DNA from: Dyella sp. BiH032
GTDB taxonomy: Bacteria > Pseudomonadota > Gammaproteobacteria > Xanthomonadales > Rhodanobacteraceae
DNA: 64,000 bases
Direction of reading: 5' to 3'
Assembly (NCBI RefSeq): GCF_031954525.1
Contig: NZ_CP134867.1
Location: forward strand, 1,860,001 to 1,924,000
Each line of letters starts with the position of its first letter. Within the stretch, counting starts at the first letter, position 1. Below the pieces are notes generated by a model. It was not told where the DNA came from and did not search any database. It was given only the letters and a program-made list of their open reading frames with translations. Both the position numbers and the translations under genes were made by a program. Positions 1 through 10,407 of this stretch are shown piece after piece.

Positions 1-996
1 CTGCTGTTCGCGCTGATGCAATCGCAGACGCAGCTGATGCGCTCGGCCATCACGCTGCAGCGCCTGGCCCACGAACGTGTCAAGCCCGATGCCCAGCGCG
101 AAAACGGCTATCAGCAGCGCGACGAGGACCTGACCGCGGGCATGCTCAAGCAGGTGCAGCGCCGTTTCGATCCCATAGTGGAAAAGCGCCTGCTGACGGC
201 CTTGCTGGTTCGCTACCAGCAGCTACCCGATGCCCAGCGCGTTCCCGAGTTCGACACGGCCTTCGGCCGCAGTCCCGCCGAGCTGGCCGCCACGCTCGAC
301 CGCGTCTACGACGCGACGCGGCTGGGCGACGAAGCCCGTCGCCTGTATTGGCTGAAGGCTCCGCCGGCTGAAGTGGCAGCCTCGGACGACGCGCTGCTGA
401 AACTCGCCGGCCTGCTCCAGCCCGCGCTGCTGCGTATCGAAGACCAGCGCAAGGAGCGCGAGGGCGATCTACTGCGTCTGCGCCCCGCCTACATGCAGGC
501 GCTGATTGCCTACCGCGAGCAACAGGGCAGGGCGGTCTATCCGGACGCCAACGCTACCTTGCGCGTGAGCTACGGCAAGGTCACGCCGCTGAAAGCGCGC
601 GACGCGGTGACCTACTCGCCGCTGACCAGCACGGCCGGCATCGTCGAGAAGAACACCGGCGTGGAACCGTTCGACGCGCCCAAGCCGCTGCTGGACGCCA
701 TCGCCAAGGGCGACTACGCCGGCTACCTGGACAAGCGTTCCGGCGTAATGCCGGTGGACTTCCTCAGTAATCTCGACACCACCGGCGGCAACTCCGGCTC
801 GCCCGTGATGAACGCGCGCGGCCAGCTGGTGGGCCTGAACTTCGACAGCAACTGGGAGGCGGTGAGCGCGAGCTGGATGTTCGATCCGCGCTACAAGCGC
901 GCCATCCACGTCGACATGCGCTATATGCGCTGGCTGATGGACAAGGTCTATCCGGCGCCGCACCTGCTGAAGGAACTGGGCGTACCGGCGAAGTAG
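1..996 (+). CDS. S46 family dipeptidyl peptidase (DPP7/DPP11-like), 5' end outside window
   Basis: The reading frame is open from base 1, so the gene starts upstream and only the C-terminal 330 or so residues are seen. The serine-protease motif GGNSGSPV (bases 784-807) followed by GQLVGLNFDSNWE is the signature of S46 peptidases; the first Ser of NSGS is the expected nucleophile. These are periplasmic enzymes that remove dipeptides from peptide N termini and feed amino acids to asaccharolytic or proteolytic bacteria. The catalytic His and Asp would lie in the missing N-terminal half. The end (HLLKELG and a few residues) matches the usual C terminus of the family, so the gene is intact on this side. 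A strong terminator follows. Confidence 0.9.
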   Translation: MLFALMQSQTQLMRSAITLQRLAHERVKPDAQRENGYQQRDEDLTAGMLKQVQRRFDPIVEKRLLTALLVRYQQLPDAQRVPEFDTAFGRSPAELAATLDRVYDATRLGDEARRLYWLKAPPAEVAASDDALLKLAGLLQPALLRIEDQRKEREGDLLRLRPAYMQALIAYREQQGRAVYPDANATLRVSYGKVTPLKARDAVTYSPLTSTAGIVEKNTGVEPFDAPKPLLDAIAKGDYAGYLDKRSGVMPVDFLSNLDTTGGNSGSPVMNARGQLVGLNFDSNWEAVSASWMFDPRYKRAIHVDMRYMRWLMDKVYPAPHLLKELGVPAK

Positions 997-1018
997 GCAT
1001 CGCCGTCCTTCCTGCACG

Positions 1019-1046
1019 AACGGGCCCGCATGGGCCCGTTCTTCTT
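1019..1046 (+). terminator. Rho-independent terminator after S46 peptidase
   Basis: AACGGGCCC (1019-1027), loop GCAT, GGGCCCGTT (1032-1040): a perfect 9-bp stem followed by the T-rich CTTCTT, 23 bases after the peptidase stop codon. Confidence 0.85.
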
Positions 1047-1172
1047 CGTGGCGCCCATCGCGTTTGCCGCGCAGAGCCACCGGACGGCCCGGCGCGTTCA
1101 CATCCGCTTGATGGCGCGCGCGCTGCACTCGCCCCGGCTTCGTGGGAGGCCAACCATCCAAGGGGGCTTTGC

Positions 1173-1928
1173 ATGAACAGGAAACAGAACGCGTGCTGCG
1201 GCCACGAGGCCGACGGGCGCCGCCGGAGCGTGCTCAAATCCGCCCTGGGCGCCGTGGCCCTCGGTGCGGCCGGGGGCTTTCCACTCGCCTGGGCGAACCT
1301 GGCCGAAGCGGCCGTGCTGACGCGCGAGCAGCGGGACAAGCTGTCGCCCGATGACGTCATCGCCATGCTCAAGCGCGGCAACGAGCGGTTCCGCACGGGC
1401 AAGATGGAGCGGCACGACTACCTGGCGCAGAAGCGCGCCAGCGCCAATGGCCAGTATCCGGCCGCGGTCGTTCTCGGCTGCATCGACTCGCGGGCGCCGG
1501 CGGAGATCATCCTCGACGCGGGCATCGGCGAGATGTTCATCGCCCGCGTGGCCGGAAACATCGCCAACGATGACCTGCTGGGCAGCCTCGAATTCGCCTG
1601 TGCCGTGTCCGGCGCCAAGCTCGTGCTGGTGATGGGGCATACCGCTTGCGGGGCCATCAAGGGGGCGATCGATCATGCCCAGCTCGGGCACCTCACCGGC
1701 GTGCTGGACAAGATCAAGCCCGCGGTCGACGCCACGGCCTTCGACGGCGCCCGTGACAGCGAAAACTATGCGTTCGTCGATGCGGTGGCCAAGACCAACG
1801 TGCTGCGCACGGTCGAGGGCATCCGCCGGGACAGCAGCGTGCTCGCCGGCCTGGAGAAGGACGGCAAGATCAAGATCGTGGGTTCGATGTACCACCTGGT
1901 CGGCGGACGGGTGGAGTTCTACGGCTGA
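1173..1928 (+). CDS. beta-class carbonic anhydrase with twin-arginine leader
   Basis: 251 residues. The N terminus has a Tat-type signal (RRRSVLKSALGAVALGAAGG, residues 17-36), so the enzyme is probably exported folded. Beta-carbonic-anhydrase zinc ligands are present: C103-x-D105-x-R107 (CIDSR) and H156-x-x-C159 (HTAC). It interconverts CO2 and bicarbonate, here probably in the periplasm. The start at 1173 follows the purine-rich AAGGGGGC about 6 bases upstream. It stands alone between a terminator and a minus-strand gene. A second, leaderless beta-carbonic anhydrase lies at 51425, so the two probably serve different compartments. Family assignment is firm; export is inferred from the leader. 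Confidence 0.92.
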   Translation: MNRKQNACCGHEADGRRRSVLKSALGAVALGAAGGFPLAWANLAEAAVLTREQRDKLSPDDVIAMLKRGNERFRTGKMERHDYLAQKRASANGQYPAAVVLGCIDSRAPAEIILDAGIGEMFIARVAGNIANDDLLGSLEFACAVSGAKLVLVMGHTACGAIKGAIDHAQLGHLTGVLDKIKPAVDATAFDGARDSENYAFVDAVAKTNVLRTVEGIRRDSSVLAGLEKDGKIKIVGSMYHLVGGRVEFYG

Positions 1929-2027
1929 GTAGAGGGTCGGCGGGATCGAGGGACGGGCTCGTCCGGCGGATGAGCGGGAGCGGGGCGCCCGCGGGCGGGC
2001 GAAAGGACGGCGGCGCGGCCGCCGCCC

Positions 2028-2222
2028 TCAGTGCACCACGGCGTAGACCAGCGCGAAGACCAAGCTGATCCCGACGCAGACCACGAACCAGAAGCCGCGG
2101 TTGTCCTTGTTCCACACCGGCGGTTGCCCGTCTTCGCGCAGATGGACGCGCTTGGCGGCGGCACTTCCCGGTGCCGTGGTGCGGTCGCCGGGTTCGGCGA
2201 TCATGTACTTGCGTTTGCTCAT
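2028..2222 (-). CDS. small single-span membrane protein, unknown function
   Basis: 64 residues: a charged N-terminal half (SKRKYMIAEPGDR) and one C-terminal transmembrane helix (FWFVVCVGISLVFALVYAVV), predicting an N-in, C-out inner membrane protein. The ATG at 2222 is preceded on the minus strand by a GGGGGAAG ribosome-binding site about 8 bases away, which is the main reason to call it. I do not recognise the family. It is convergent with the carbonic anhydrase and divergent from miaA. Confidence 0.55.
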   Translation of the reverse strand: MSKRKYMIAEPGDRTTAPGSAAAKRVHLREDGQPPVWNKDNRGFWFVVCVGISLVFALVYAVVH

Positions 2223-2426
2223 TTCCTACTTCCCCCCGTTCAACGATCTCGGTGGTTCGCGATGGCTGACCACGGTCCGATCGTGTACGACGCCGTGATT
2301 CTCGTCCAAAATGTGAAGCAAGGCACGTGCCCATGCCGTCCAAATGGCGTTGCGCTGCCGTTGGGCGGGGAATCCGCTTCATGACAGCCTGCCGCTGCAC
2401 GTCACCTTGAGCCCTCCAGACCCGCG

Positions 2427-3377
2427 ATGCCTGCCGACCCGCGTCACCCCGCCATCTTCCTGATGGGCCCCACCGCCTCGGGAAAGACCGCCCTGGCCTG
2501 TGCCCTGAGCGAGCGCTTCCCGGTGGAGCTGGTGAGCGTGGATTCCGCGCTGGTGTATCGCGGCATGGACATTGGCACGGCCAAGCCCGACCCGGCGACG
2601 CTGGCGACTTATCCGCACGCCCTGATCGATCTGCGCGATCCGGCGGAGCCGTATTCGGCTGCCGATTTCCGCGCTGACGCCGTCGAGGCGATGAAAGACA
2701 TCACCGCGCGCGGCAAGGTTCCGCTGCTGGTCGGCGGCACGGGCCTGTACTTCCGGGCGCTGCATCAGGGCCTGTCGAACCTGCCCGAGGCCGACCCGGC
2801 CATCCGCGAGCGGCTCACCGCCGAGGCGGAGGCGATCGGCTGGCCCGCCATGCACGCGCGCCTGCGCGAGGCCGATCCCGTGGCGGCCGCGCGCATCGGG
2901 CCCAACGATGCGCAGCGCATCCAGCGCGCGCTGGAAGTCATCGAGCTCACCGGCCGGCCGCTCTCGGAGCAGCAGCGCGGCGGCAGCGGCGAGCGGTTTC
3001 CATGGCGCGTGCTCAAACTCGCGCTGCTGCCGCCCGACCGGGGCCCGCTGCACGCGCGCATCGCCGAGCGCTTCGACGCGATGCTGGCGCAAGGTTTCCT
3101 GGACGAAATGCGACGCCTGCGCGCACGCGGCGACCTGCATCCGGACCTGCCTTCGATGCGCGCGGTCGGCTACCGGCAGGCCTGGGAGCACCTGGACGGC
3201 TTGACCGACGCCGCCGAGTTCCGCGATCGCGGCATCTTCGCCACCCGCCAGCTGGCCAAGCGCCAGATCACCTGGCTGCGCGGCGAGCTGGACGCACGCA
3301 CCTTCGACCCGGAACGCCCGGGCCTCGAAGCCCGCGCCGCCGATGCCGTCGCCCTGTTCCTGGGCGGCGCCCGCTAG
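2427..3377 (+). CDS. miaA: tRNA dimethylallyltransferase
   Basis: 316 residues, the normal length. It adds dimethylallyl to N6 of A37 in tRNAs that read UNN codons. The P-loop GPTASGKT (residues 14-21), the [16 protein letters not shown] substrate motif and the [11 protein letters not shown] motif are all intact. It starts the conserved order miaA-hfq-hflX-hflK-hflC-DUF2065-purA known from E. coli and most gammaproteobacteria; amiB and mutL, which usually precede it, are not here. Confidence 0.97.
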   Translation: MPADPRHPAIFLMGPTASGKTALACALSERFPVELVSVDSALVYRGMDIGTAKPDPATLATYPHALIDLRDPAEPYSAADFRADAVEAMKDITARGKVPLLVGGTGLYFRALHQGLSNLPEADPAIRERLTAEAEAIGWPAMHARLREADPVAAARIGPNDAQRIQRALEVIELTGRPLSEQQRGGSGERFPWRVLKLALLPPDRGPLHARIAERFDAMLAQGFLDEMRRLRARGDLHPDLPSMRAVGYRQAWEHLDGLTDAAEFRDRGIFATRQLAKRQITWLRGELDARTFDPERPGLEARAADAVALFLGGAR

Positions 3378-3448
3378 GGTTTTTCGCGACCTCGTTCGCG
3401 CTTCCCGGTGCCCGGAAAAAAAGCCCTCTCGCGGCGCGCAAATGCCCT

Positions 3449-3477
3449 TTCATCAACGATTTAAAAGTGGTTAATAT
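3449..3477 (+). promoter_or_regulatory. candidate sigma-70 promoter for hfq
   Basis: TTCATC (3449-3454), a 17-base spacer, then TAATAT (3472-3477), in an AT-rich patch of an otherwise GC-rich gap between miaA and hfq. E. coli hfq is likewise transcribed from internal promoters after miaA. The -35 match is weak. Confidence 0.4.
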
Positions 3478-3547
3478 TCCCGGGCCTTGGGCCGGGGCGC
3501 CGCGTGCGTCTTTTCTCCGGCCCGTCCGTTGCGAGGGGAGAACAAAA

Positions 3548-3811
3548 ATGTCCAAAGGGCAGTCATTGCAAGATCCGTTTTTGAACGCATTGCGCCGCGA
3601 GCGCGTCCCGGTCGCCATCTACCTGGTCAACGGCATCAAGCTGCAGGGCACGATCGAGTCCTTCGACCAGTTCGTGGTGCTGCTGCGCAACCAGGTCAGC
3701 CAGATGGTCTACAAGCACGCCATTTCCACCGTCGTCCCCAGCCGCAACGTGCGGATGGGCGCCGGTCACGAGGGCCATGCCGAGGCGGCCGCCCCCGAGA
3801 CGGAAGGTTGA
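3548..3811 (+). CDS. hfq: RNA chaperone Hfq
   Basis: 87 residues. Hfq forms a hexameric ring that pairs small RNAs with mRNAs. Sm1 ([27 protein letters not shown]) and Sm2 ([12 protein letters not shown], carrying the YKH triad of the proximal poly-U site) are intact. The C-terminal tail is short and Ala/Glu/His-rich. The GAGGGGAG ribosome-binding site ends a few bases before the ATG. Likely regulated through its own promoter at 3449-3477 in addition to miaA read-through. Confidence 0.98.
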   Translation: MSKGQSLQDPFLNALRRERVPVAIYLVNGIKLQGTIESFDQFVVLLRNQVSQMVYKHAISTVVPSRNVRMGAGHEGHAEAAAPETEG

Positions 3812-3976
3812 TTTCCGGCGCGGAATGACCATGTGTGAGGGGCGGCGGGGCCCGAGGTCCCGCCGCCCGGTCGTATCCCGGCTTGTGGCGCGCCCCGTGC
3901 CGCTACACTTCCCCATGCCCCCTCGCGGCCCCCGGGCCCGACGCCGGCCTCCTTCCGCACAGGTCATTCCGCATCC

Positions 3977-5287
3977 GTGTTCGATAGACAAAAGAAAGGC
4001 GAGCGCGCCGTCCTCGTGCTCCCGCATTCCCGTGGCGAGGGCGACACCGTCCGCCGCGCCGAAGAGTTCACCGAGCTGGTGAGGTCCGCCGGTGCCGAGG
4101 TGCTGGGCAGCGTGGCCGCCCGCGTCGAGGATCCCAATCCGCGTTTCTACATCGGCACCGGCAAGGCCGACGAAGTGGCCGAGATGGTGCAGGCGCTCGA
4201 CGCCGACCTGGTGCTGGTGGACCACACCCTGAGCCCGGTGCAGGAGCGCAACCTCGAAAAGCACCTGAAGACCCGCGTGGTCGATCGCGCCGGCCTGATC
4301 CTGGACATCTTCGCCCAGCGCGCCCGTTCGCACGAAGGCAAGCTGGAAGTGGAACTGGCCCAGCTCAAGCACGTGGCCACGCGCCTGGTGCGCGGCTGGA
4401 CCCACTTGGATGCCCAGCGCGGCGGCGCCATCGGCAACCGCGGCCCCGGCGAAACCCAGCTGGAAACCGACCGCCGCCTGCTCGCCGAGCGGGTGAAGAT
4501 GCTGACCAAGCGCCTGGAGAAGGTGCAGGTGCAGCGCGGCCAGCAGCGCCGCGCGCGCCTGCGCAATACCGTGCCGCGCGTGGCGCTGGTGGGCTACACC
4601 AACGCCGGCAAGTCCACGCTGTTCAATGCGCTGACCACCGGCGATGTATTCGCCGCTAACCTGCTGTTCGCCACGCTGGACCCCACCGTCCGTCGCCTGG
4701 ATGACCTCAGCTGCGGTCCGGCCGTCATCGCCGACACCGTGGGCTTCATCCGCGATCTGCCGCACGACCTGGTCGCGGCTTTCCGCGCCACCCTGGCCGA
4801 GGCGCGCGACGCCGACTTGCTGCTGCACGTCAGCGATGCCGCCGACGAGGAGCGCGAGTATCTGCGCAAGGTGGTCGATGGCGTGCTGGAGGAGATCGAC
4901 GCCGGCGACGTCCCGCAGCTGCGCGTGATGAACAAGATCGACCTGGCCGGCGCCGAGCCGCGCATCGACCGCGACGACGAAGGCCGCCCGGTCGCCGTGT
5001 GGCTTTCCGCCGCCACGGGGCAGGGGCTGGACCTGCTGCGCCAGGCGCTGGGCGAACTGCTCGGCGGCGAGCGCGTGCGCTCCGAACTGCGCCTGCCGCT
5101 CACCGCCGGCCGCCTGCACGCACGGCTGAAGGCCGCAGGCGCCATCGCTAGCGAGAACGTGGACGAAGATGGCTGGCACCTGCACATCGATGCGCCGCGA
5201 AGCGTCATCGCGCCGCTGAGCGGCGGCAGCCCCGCCGAGGCGGAATTGCTGCGCGGCGTGCTGGGCGATCGCCGCGACGAAGCCTGA
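3977..5287 (+). CDS. hflX: ribosome-associated GTPase HflX
   Basis: 436 residues with a GTG start. N-terminal HflX nucleotide-binding domain and glycine-rich linker (RGGAIGNRGPGETQLE), then an Obg-like G domain: G1 GYTNAGKST (about residue 206), DTVGF (about residue 252) and NKID. HflX splits stalled 70S ribosomes, especially after heat stress. No ATG lies near the conserved N terminus, so GTG is taken as the start. Third gene of the miaA-purA cluster. Confidence 0.95.
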   Translation: MFDRQKKGERAVLVLPHSRGEGDTVRRAEEFTELVRSAGAEVLGSVAARVEDPNPRFYIGTGKADEVAEMVQALDADLVLVDHTLSPVQERNLEKHLKTRVVDRAGLILDIFAQRARSHEGKLEVELAQLKHVATRLVRGWTHLDAQRGGAIGNRGPGETQLETDRRLLAERVKMLTKRLEKVQVQRGQQRRARLRNTVPRVALVGYTNAGKSTLFNALTTGDVFAANLLFATLDPTVRRLDDLSCGPAVIADTVGFIRDLPHDLVAAFRATLAEARDADLLLHVSDAADEEREYLRKVVDGVLEEIDAGDVPQLRVMNKIDLAGAEPRIDRDDEGRPVAVWLSAATGQGLDLLRQALGELLGGERVRSELRLPLTAGRLHARLKAAGAIASENVDEDGWHLHIDAPRSVIAPLSGGSPAEAELLRGVLGDRRDEA

Positions 5288-5665
5288 CCTGCCTGACGCC
5301 CTCTCCCCTCCGGGGGAGGGGCTTAAGCAGCGACTTTATCCCGTCGCGATCACCGAACAACATCGCCACTCGCGCCAAACACTTCCCCGCAGGCGCCGTC
5401 CCTCGTTCGCCGTGACCCAAAGCAGGCCTCGCGCCAGCAGCTAAGAGACCCGCTCCAACGCCGCGCCAAGGCCTCCCCGACCCCCGGCCGGCCGCCCCGA
5501 ACCACGGGACCTCCCCAATCCACCTCTGCTAGAATGCCCATCGTTTTGTGCCGCTTCCGGCCGGGCGGACCCTTGCCCTGCCGCGACACGCCACCATGAT
5601 GCTTTCCGACCAAGGTGCTTCCGGCCGTTGTTGCCGGCCTCCCAGCGGCCTCAAGGAGACTGACA
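5288..5665 (+). other. gap between hflX and hflK with a GC hairpin, no gene
   Basis: 378 bases without a convincing gene. CCCCTCC (5305-5311) and GGAGGGG (5315-5321) form a short hairpin resembling the REP-like CCCTCTCC/GGAGAGGG elements seen again near 25530 and 63620. It lacks a T-run, so it is not a clear terminator. TAGAAT at 5530-5535 could be a -10 for hflK, without a good -35. Confidence 0.5.
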
Positions 5666-6826
5666 ATGGCCTGGAACGAACCCGGTAACGGGCAGCGCGA
5701 CCCCTGGGGCAAGAATCGACAGACGCCCGGCAAGTCCGGCCTGGACGACACCCTCAAGCAGCTTCGCAACCGCCTTTCCCGCCTCGGCGGCGGCCCCGGC
5801 GGGGTGCTCACCATCGTGCTGGCGCTGTTGCTGGCCTCGCTGCTGCTCAGCAGCTACACCGTCATCGACGCCCGCCAGGCCGGCGTGGTGCTGCGCTTCG
5901 GCCAGTACGCGCGCACTTTGCCGCCGGGCTTCCACTTCAAGCTTCCGCGCCCGATCGAGACCGTCACCAAGGTCAGCACCACCGAGGTCCGCTCGGTGTC
6001 CGACAAGGTGCGCATGCTTACCAGCGACGAGAACATCATCTCGGTCGACTTCAACGTGCAGTACCAGGTCTCCGACGCGCGCAAGTACCTGTTCTCGCTG
6101 AGCGGCCAGCCGGAAGACACGCTGCGCCAGGCTGCCGAGGCCGCGGTGCGCTCCGTGGTCGGCGCCAACGTGATGGACAACATCCTCACCAGCTCCACGA
6201 TCGAGCAGGTCGCCACGCCCGCCGCACCCTCGACCACCGCCGCGCCGGTGGCGGCTGCGCAGGCCGCGGTCACCCAGGCCGCCGCCGCCCAGCAGGCGCG
6301 CGACACGCTGCAGCAGCAGACGCGCGAAATTCTCCAGGCCACGCTCGACAGCTACGACGCTGGCCTGGCCGTCACCGACGTCAGCTTCCAGAACGTCTCG
6401 CCGCCGCAGGAAGTGAAGGAGGCCTTCGACGACGTCAACGCCGCGCGCGAAGACAAGCAGGGCACCGAGAACAAGGCCCGCGCCTACGCCAGCCAGAAGA
6501 TCCCCGAGGCCAAGGGCGAAGCCGCGCGCATCCTCGCCGCCGCCCAGGGTTACAGCGCCGAGCGCGTGGCCCGCGCCACCGGCGACGCCGCCCGCTTCGA
6601 GCTCATCCTCAAGGAATACCGCGCCGCGCCCGACGTGACGCGCCGCCGCCTGTGGCTGGAAACGGTGGAGGACGTGATGTCCAACACCTCCAAGGTGTTC
6701 GACGGCACCAACGGCCGCAACATGATCTATCTGCCGCTGGACCGCGCCGCGGCGCGCGACCTGCCGGGCGTGGGCACCGTCGCGCCGGCCGCCAGCGATG
6801 CGTCGGGCAAGGAGAAGCAGCCATGA
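5666..6826 (+). CDS. hflK: FtsH protease modulator HflK
   Basis: 386 residues. HflK and HflC form a membrane-anchored SPFH complex around FtsH that restrains its proteolysis. Features: Gly/Pro-rich N terminus (MAWNEPGNGQRDPWGKN), one transmembrane helix (about residues 46-66), then an SPFH/band-7 domain ending in an Ala/Gln-rich helix. The ATG at 5666 is chosen over an upstream GTG because AAGGAG lies at 5653-5658. The stop overlaps hflC (ATGA), indicating translational coupling. An Ala-rich insert (ATPAAPSTTAAPVAAAQAAV) lengthens the middle of the band-7 region relative to the E. coli protein. Confidence 0.95.
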   Translation: MAWNEPGNGQRDPWGKNRQTPGKSGLDDTLKQLRNRLSRLGGGPGGVLTIVLALLLASLLLSSYTVIDARQAGVVLRFGQYARTLPPGFHFKLPRPIETVTKVSTTEVRSVSDKVRMLTSDENIISVDFNVQYQVSDARKYLFSLSGQPEDTLRQAAEAAVRSVVGANVMDNILTSSTIEQVATPAAPSTTAAPVAAAQAAVTQAAAAQQARDTLQQQTREILQATLDSYDAGLAVTDVSFQNVSPPQEVKEAFDDVNAAREDKQGTENKARAYASQKIPEAKGEAARILAAAQGYSAERVARATGDAARFELILKEYRAAPDVTRRRLWLETVEDVMSNTSKVFDGTNGRNMIYLPLDRAAARDLPGVGTVAPAASDASGKEKQP

Positions 6827-7689
6827 AATTCCTCGCCGGCGTCATCGTCGCGCTCGCCGTCCTGCTCGGCTTCAACAGCGCCTACGTCGTGCACGAAGGG
6901 CAGAGCGCCCTGGTGCTGCAGTTCGGCCGCATCGTGCGCACGGGCGACACCCCGGGCCTGCACTTCAAGGCGCCGCTGATCCAGCAGGCCATCCTGTTCG
7001 ACAACCGCATCCTCACCCTGGAGGCGCAGCCGGAGCGCTATTTCACCTCCGAGAAGAAGAGCGTCAACGTCGACTTCTACGTGAAGTGGCGCATCGCCGA
7101 CAACGCGGTCTACTACCGCGCCACCGCCGGTGCCGAGCTGCAGGCCGCCAACCGCCTGTCGCCGATCGTGAAGGACGCACTGCGCTTCGAGTTCAATGCG
7201 CGCACCCTGCAGGAATTGATCGCCGGCGGCCGCAAGGACATCACCGAGCGCGTGCGCAAGCAGACCGACAACGCCGCGCGCAAGAGCCTCGGTATCGCCG
7301 TGGTCGACGTGCGCATCAAGCGCATCGACCTGCCGGACGAAGTGAGCGAATCGGTCTACAAGCGCATGCGCGCCGAGCGCTCGCAGCTGGCCAACGAATT
7401 GCGCTACACCGGCCAGCAGGCCGCCGACACCATCCAGGCCGACGCCGACCGCCAGCGCCAGGTGATCCTGGCCGATGCCGAGCGCGATGCCGCCAAGACC
7501 CGCGGCGAGGGCGACGCCCAGGCCGCGGCCATCTACGCGCAGGCCTATGGGCAGGATCCGGAATTCTTCGCCTTCTATCGCAGCCTCGGCGCTTACCGCA
7601 CCTCGTTCCAGGACGGCAAGGGCGTGCTGGTGCTGAAGCCGGATTCGGAGTTCCTGAAGTACTTCAACGACGGCGCGAGCAAGCGCTGA
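6823..7689 (+). CDS. hflC: FtsH protease modulator HflC
   Basis: 288 residues. Partner of HflK: a short cytoplasmic start, one transmembrane helix (FLAGVIVALAVLLGFNSAYVV) and an SPFH domain (ALVLQFGRIVRTGDTPGLHFK). The start is fixed by the four-base ATGA overlap with hflK. The C-terminal part (QDPEFFAFYRSLGAYR) is typical of HflC. Confidence 0.95.
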   Translation: MKFLAGVIVALAVLLGFNSAYVVHEGQSALVLQFGRIVRTGDTPGLHFKAPLIQQAILFDNRILTLEAQPERYFTSEKKSVNVDFYVKWRIADNAVYYRATAGAELQAANRLSPIVKDALRFEFNARTLQELIAGGRKDITERVRKQTDNAARKSLGIAVVDVRIKRIDLPDEVSESVYKRMRAERSQLANELRYTGQQAADTIQADADRQRQVILADAERDAAKTRGEGDAQAAAIYAQAYGQDPEFFAFYRSLGAYRTSFQDGKGVLVLKPDSEFLKYFNDGASKR

Positions 7690-7702
7690 GGCCGGGCCGT
7701 GC

Positions 7703-7888
7703 ATGCCGCATGACCTGGCCGCCGCGCTGTGCCTCGTGCTGGTGATCGAGGGACTGGTGCTGTTCGCCTCGCCGCGCGGTTGGCAGTCGCTGGCGCGCGA
7801 GGCGCTAAAAATGGAACCCAGGCGCCTGCGGATCTTCGGCGCCGTGGCCATGGCGGCCGGGTTGCTGTTCCTGCGGCTGGTGCATTGA
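7703..7888 (+). CDS. DUF2065 inner membrane protein (YjeT-like)
   Basis: 61 residues with two hydrophobic helices (LAAALCLVLVIEGLVLFASP and IFGAVAMAAGLLFLRLV) joined by a basic loop. The size, the helix pattern and the position between hflC and purA match E. coli yjeT, a conserved protein of unknown function. It starts 13 bases after the hflC stop. Confidence 0.85.
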   Translation: MPHDLAAALCLVLVIEGLVLFASPRGWQSLAREALKMEPRRLRIFGAVAMAAGLLFLRLVH

Positions 7889-7905
7889 CGCGCCGCCGCC
7901 CGTAA

Positions 7906-9255
<1,350 letters not shown>

Positions 9256-9278
9256 TCGCTCCGTGAGCTCGCTAGACG

Positions 9279-9306
9279 AAAAGGCCCTTCGGGGCCTTTT
9301 TGTTTT
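9279..9306 (+). terminator. Rho-independent terminator of the miaA-purA cluster
   Basis: AAAAGGCCC (9279-9287), tetraloop TTCG, GGGCCTTTT (9292-9300), then TGTTTT. A perfect 9-bp stem just after purA. Confidence 0.92.
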
Positions 9307-9700
9307 GGAGCGTGGGCGCGTCTGGACGGCTTCGTCTTATGCATTGCGTTCCCGGGCTCGGCTGCCGTTGCGCTGAAGAATTCTTTTGTCTTCCAGGGTT
9401 GGTGGCAAAGCATGCACTTCGACGTAACGCCATCGTCAGCGCATCTTCCGCATAGCTTGCCCAGACCTGAGCCGCGCCTGTGGCGGGTATGCCCGAGATT
9501 GGCATGGTCTTGGCCAACGGTTCTTTCATGCTCATCCATGGCATCTGCAAAACTGGATATGGCTCGGCAGTACAGTCCAGTTGGCAAGCAGACAAGCGCC
9601 TGTCCGCTCGTCGTCCGCTTCCATCCCCACCACATCCTTTCCACACAACGCTGACCCCCCGCGTATCACCATCGTCCCTCCCGTGGCAGGAGCGGACGTC
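9307..9700 (+). other. gap with no recognised gene
   Basis: About 390 bases, slightly less GC-rich than its neighbours. Frames open on either strand lack ribosome-binding sites and give no protein I recognise. It may be degenerated coding sequence, but I see nothing that proves it. The last 15 bases carry the ribosome-binding site of the gene at 9701. Confidence 0.4.
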
Positions 9701-10300
9701 ATGAGCAGTACAGGCAATCACAGCGACGACAAGCAGCGCGACACGGTGCCGCGTCGCGGCGATCAGGCGCAAGGTGGCATCGGGCATGAAGCGGCCGTGG
9801 CTGGTCGGCGCGACATGAATCCGGAGACGGGTATTCCCAGCGGGCCGATCGGCAAGCAGCACGTGCGTGTGTCGAACCATGTCACGGAGGACGGCGACGA
9901 AGCTGGCGAAGCGTCGGGCTTTACGGGCGACGACGGCCAGCATGTGCCTGCCAGTACATCGGCGCAGCCGGCGGATCTGGCGCCGGAGCAGGCGACAGCA
10001 CCGGAAGATGGTGTCAGCGGGCGCAGCGGGACAGGGCAGGCGAAAACGCATCGGCCGTTCGATGAAAGCGAAGGCAAGCAGACGCAGGGACAGCCGGTGG
10101 ATCCCGACAGCGAGGCGTCGGAGCCGCACGTGGGCGCGAGTTATCAGTCCGGCGGAACGCGCGAGGATATGGCGCAGCAGCTGGAGGAGCGCAAGGTACA
10201 GGAGCCGGGTGGCGGTGCGCCGCAAAATCCCTCGGGAGCGGCGGATCCTGCGCCGGGTTCGCAACCGGGGCGGAATCGAACGCCGGGGGATCGTGGGTAG
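9701..10300 (+). CDS. hydrophilic, probably disordered protein, unknown function
   Basis: 199 residues, rich in Gly, Asp, Glu, Gln, Pro and Ser, with no hydrophobic core, signal or membrane segment. Low-complexity stretches such as GDEAGEASGFTGDDGQH suggest intrinsic disorder. The ATG at 9701 follows GGCAGGAG at good distance. I do not recognise the family. It lies just before an SDR of the general-stress type, so a desiccation or stress role is possible, but that is only inferred from composition and position. Confidence 0.6.
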   Translation: MSSTGNHSDDKQRDTVPRRGDQAQGGIGHEAAVAGRRDMNPETGIPSGPIGKQHVRVSNHVTEDGDEAGEASGFTGDDGQHVPASTSAQPADLAPEQATAPEDGVSGRSGTGQAKTHRPFDESEGKQTQGQPVDPDSEASEPHVGASYQSGGTREDMAQQLEERKVQEPGGGAPQNPSGAADPAPGSQPGRNRTPGDRG

Positions 10301-10407
10301 CGGGGCGTCGTTGGCGCGCCGACCGCGTTTGATTTGGCGCGCGCCGTCGGGACCTTCGCTCGATGCAGACGTGCCGTTCGATCCACGCAACAAAGGAGAT
10401 GGCCGAT

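Noticed and set aside
9307-9700. Insertion-sequence remnant
   Set aside because: Slightly odd composition, but no transposase motif, inverted ends or target duplication could be seen.
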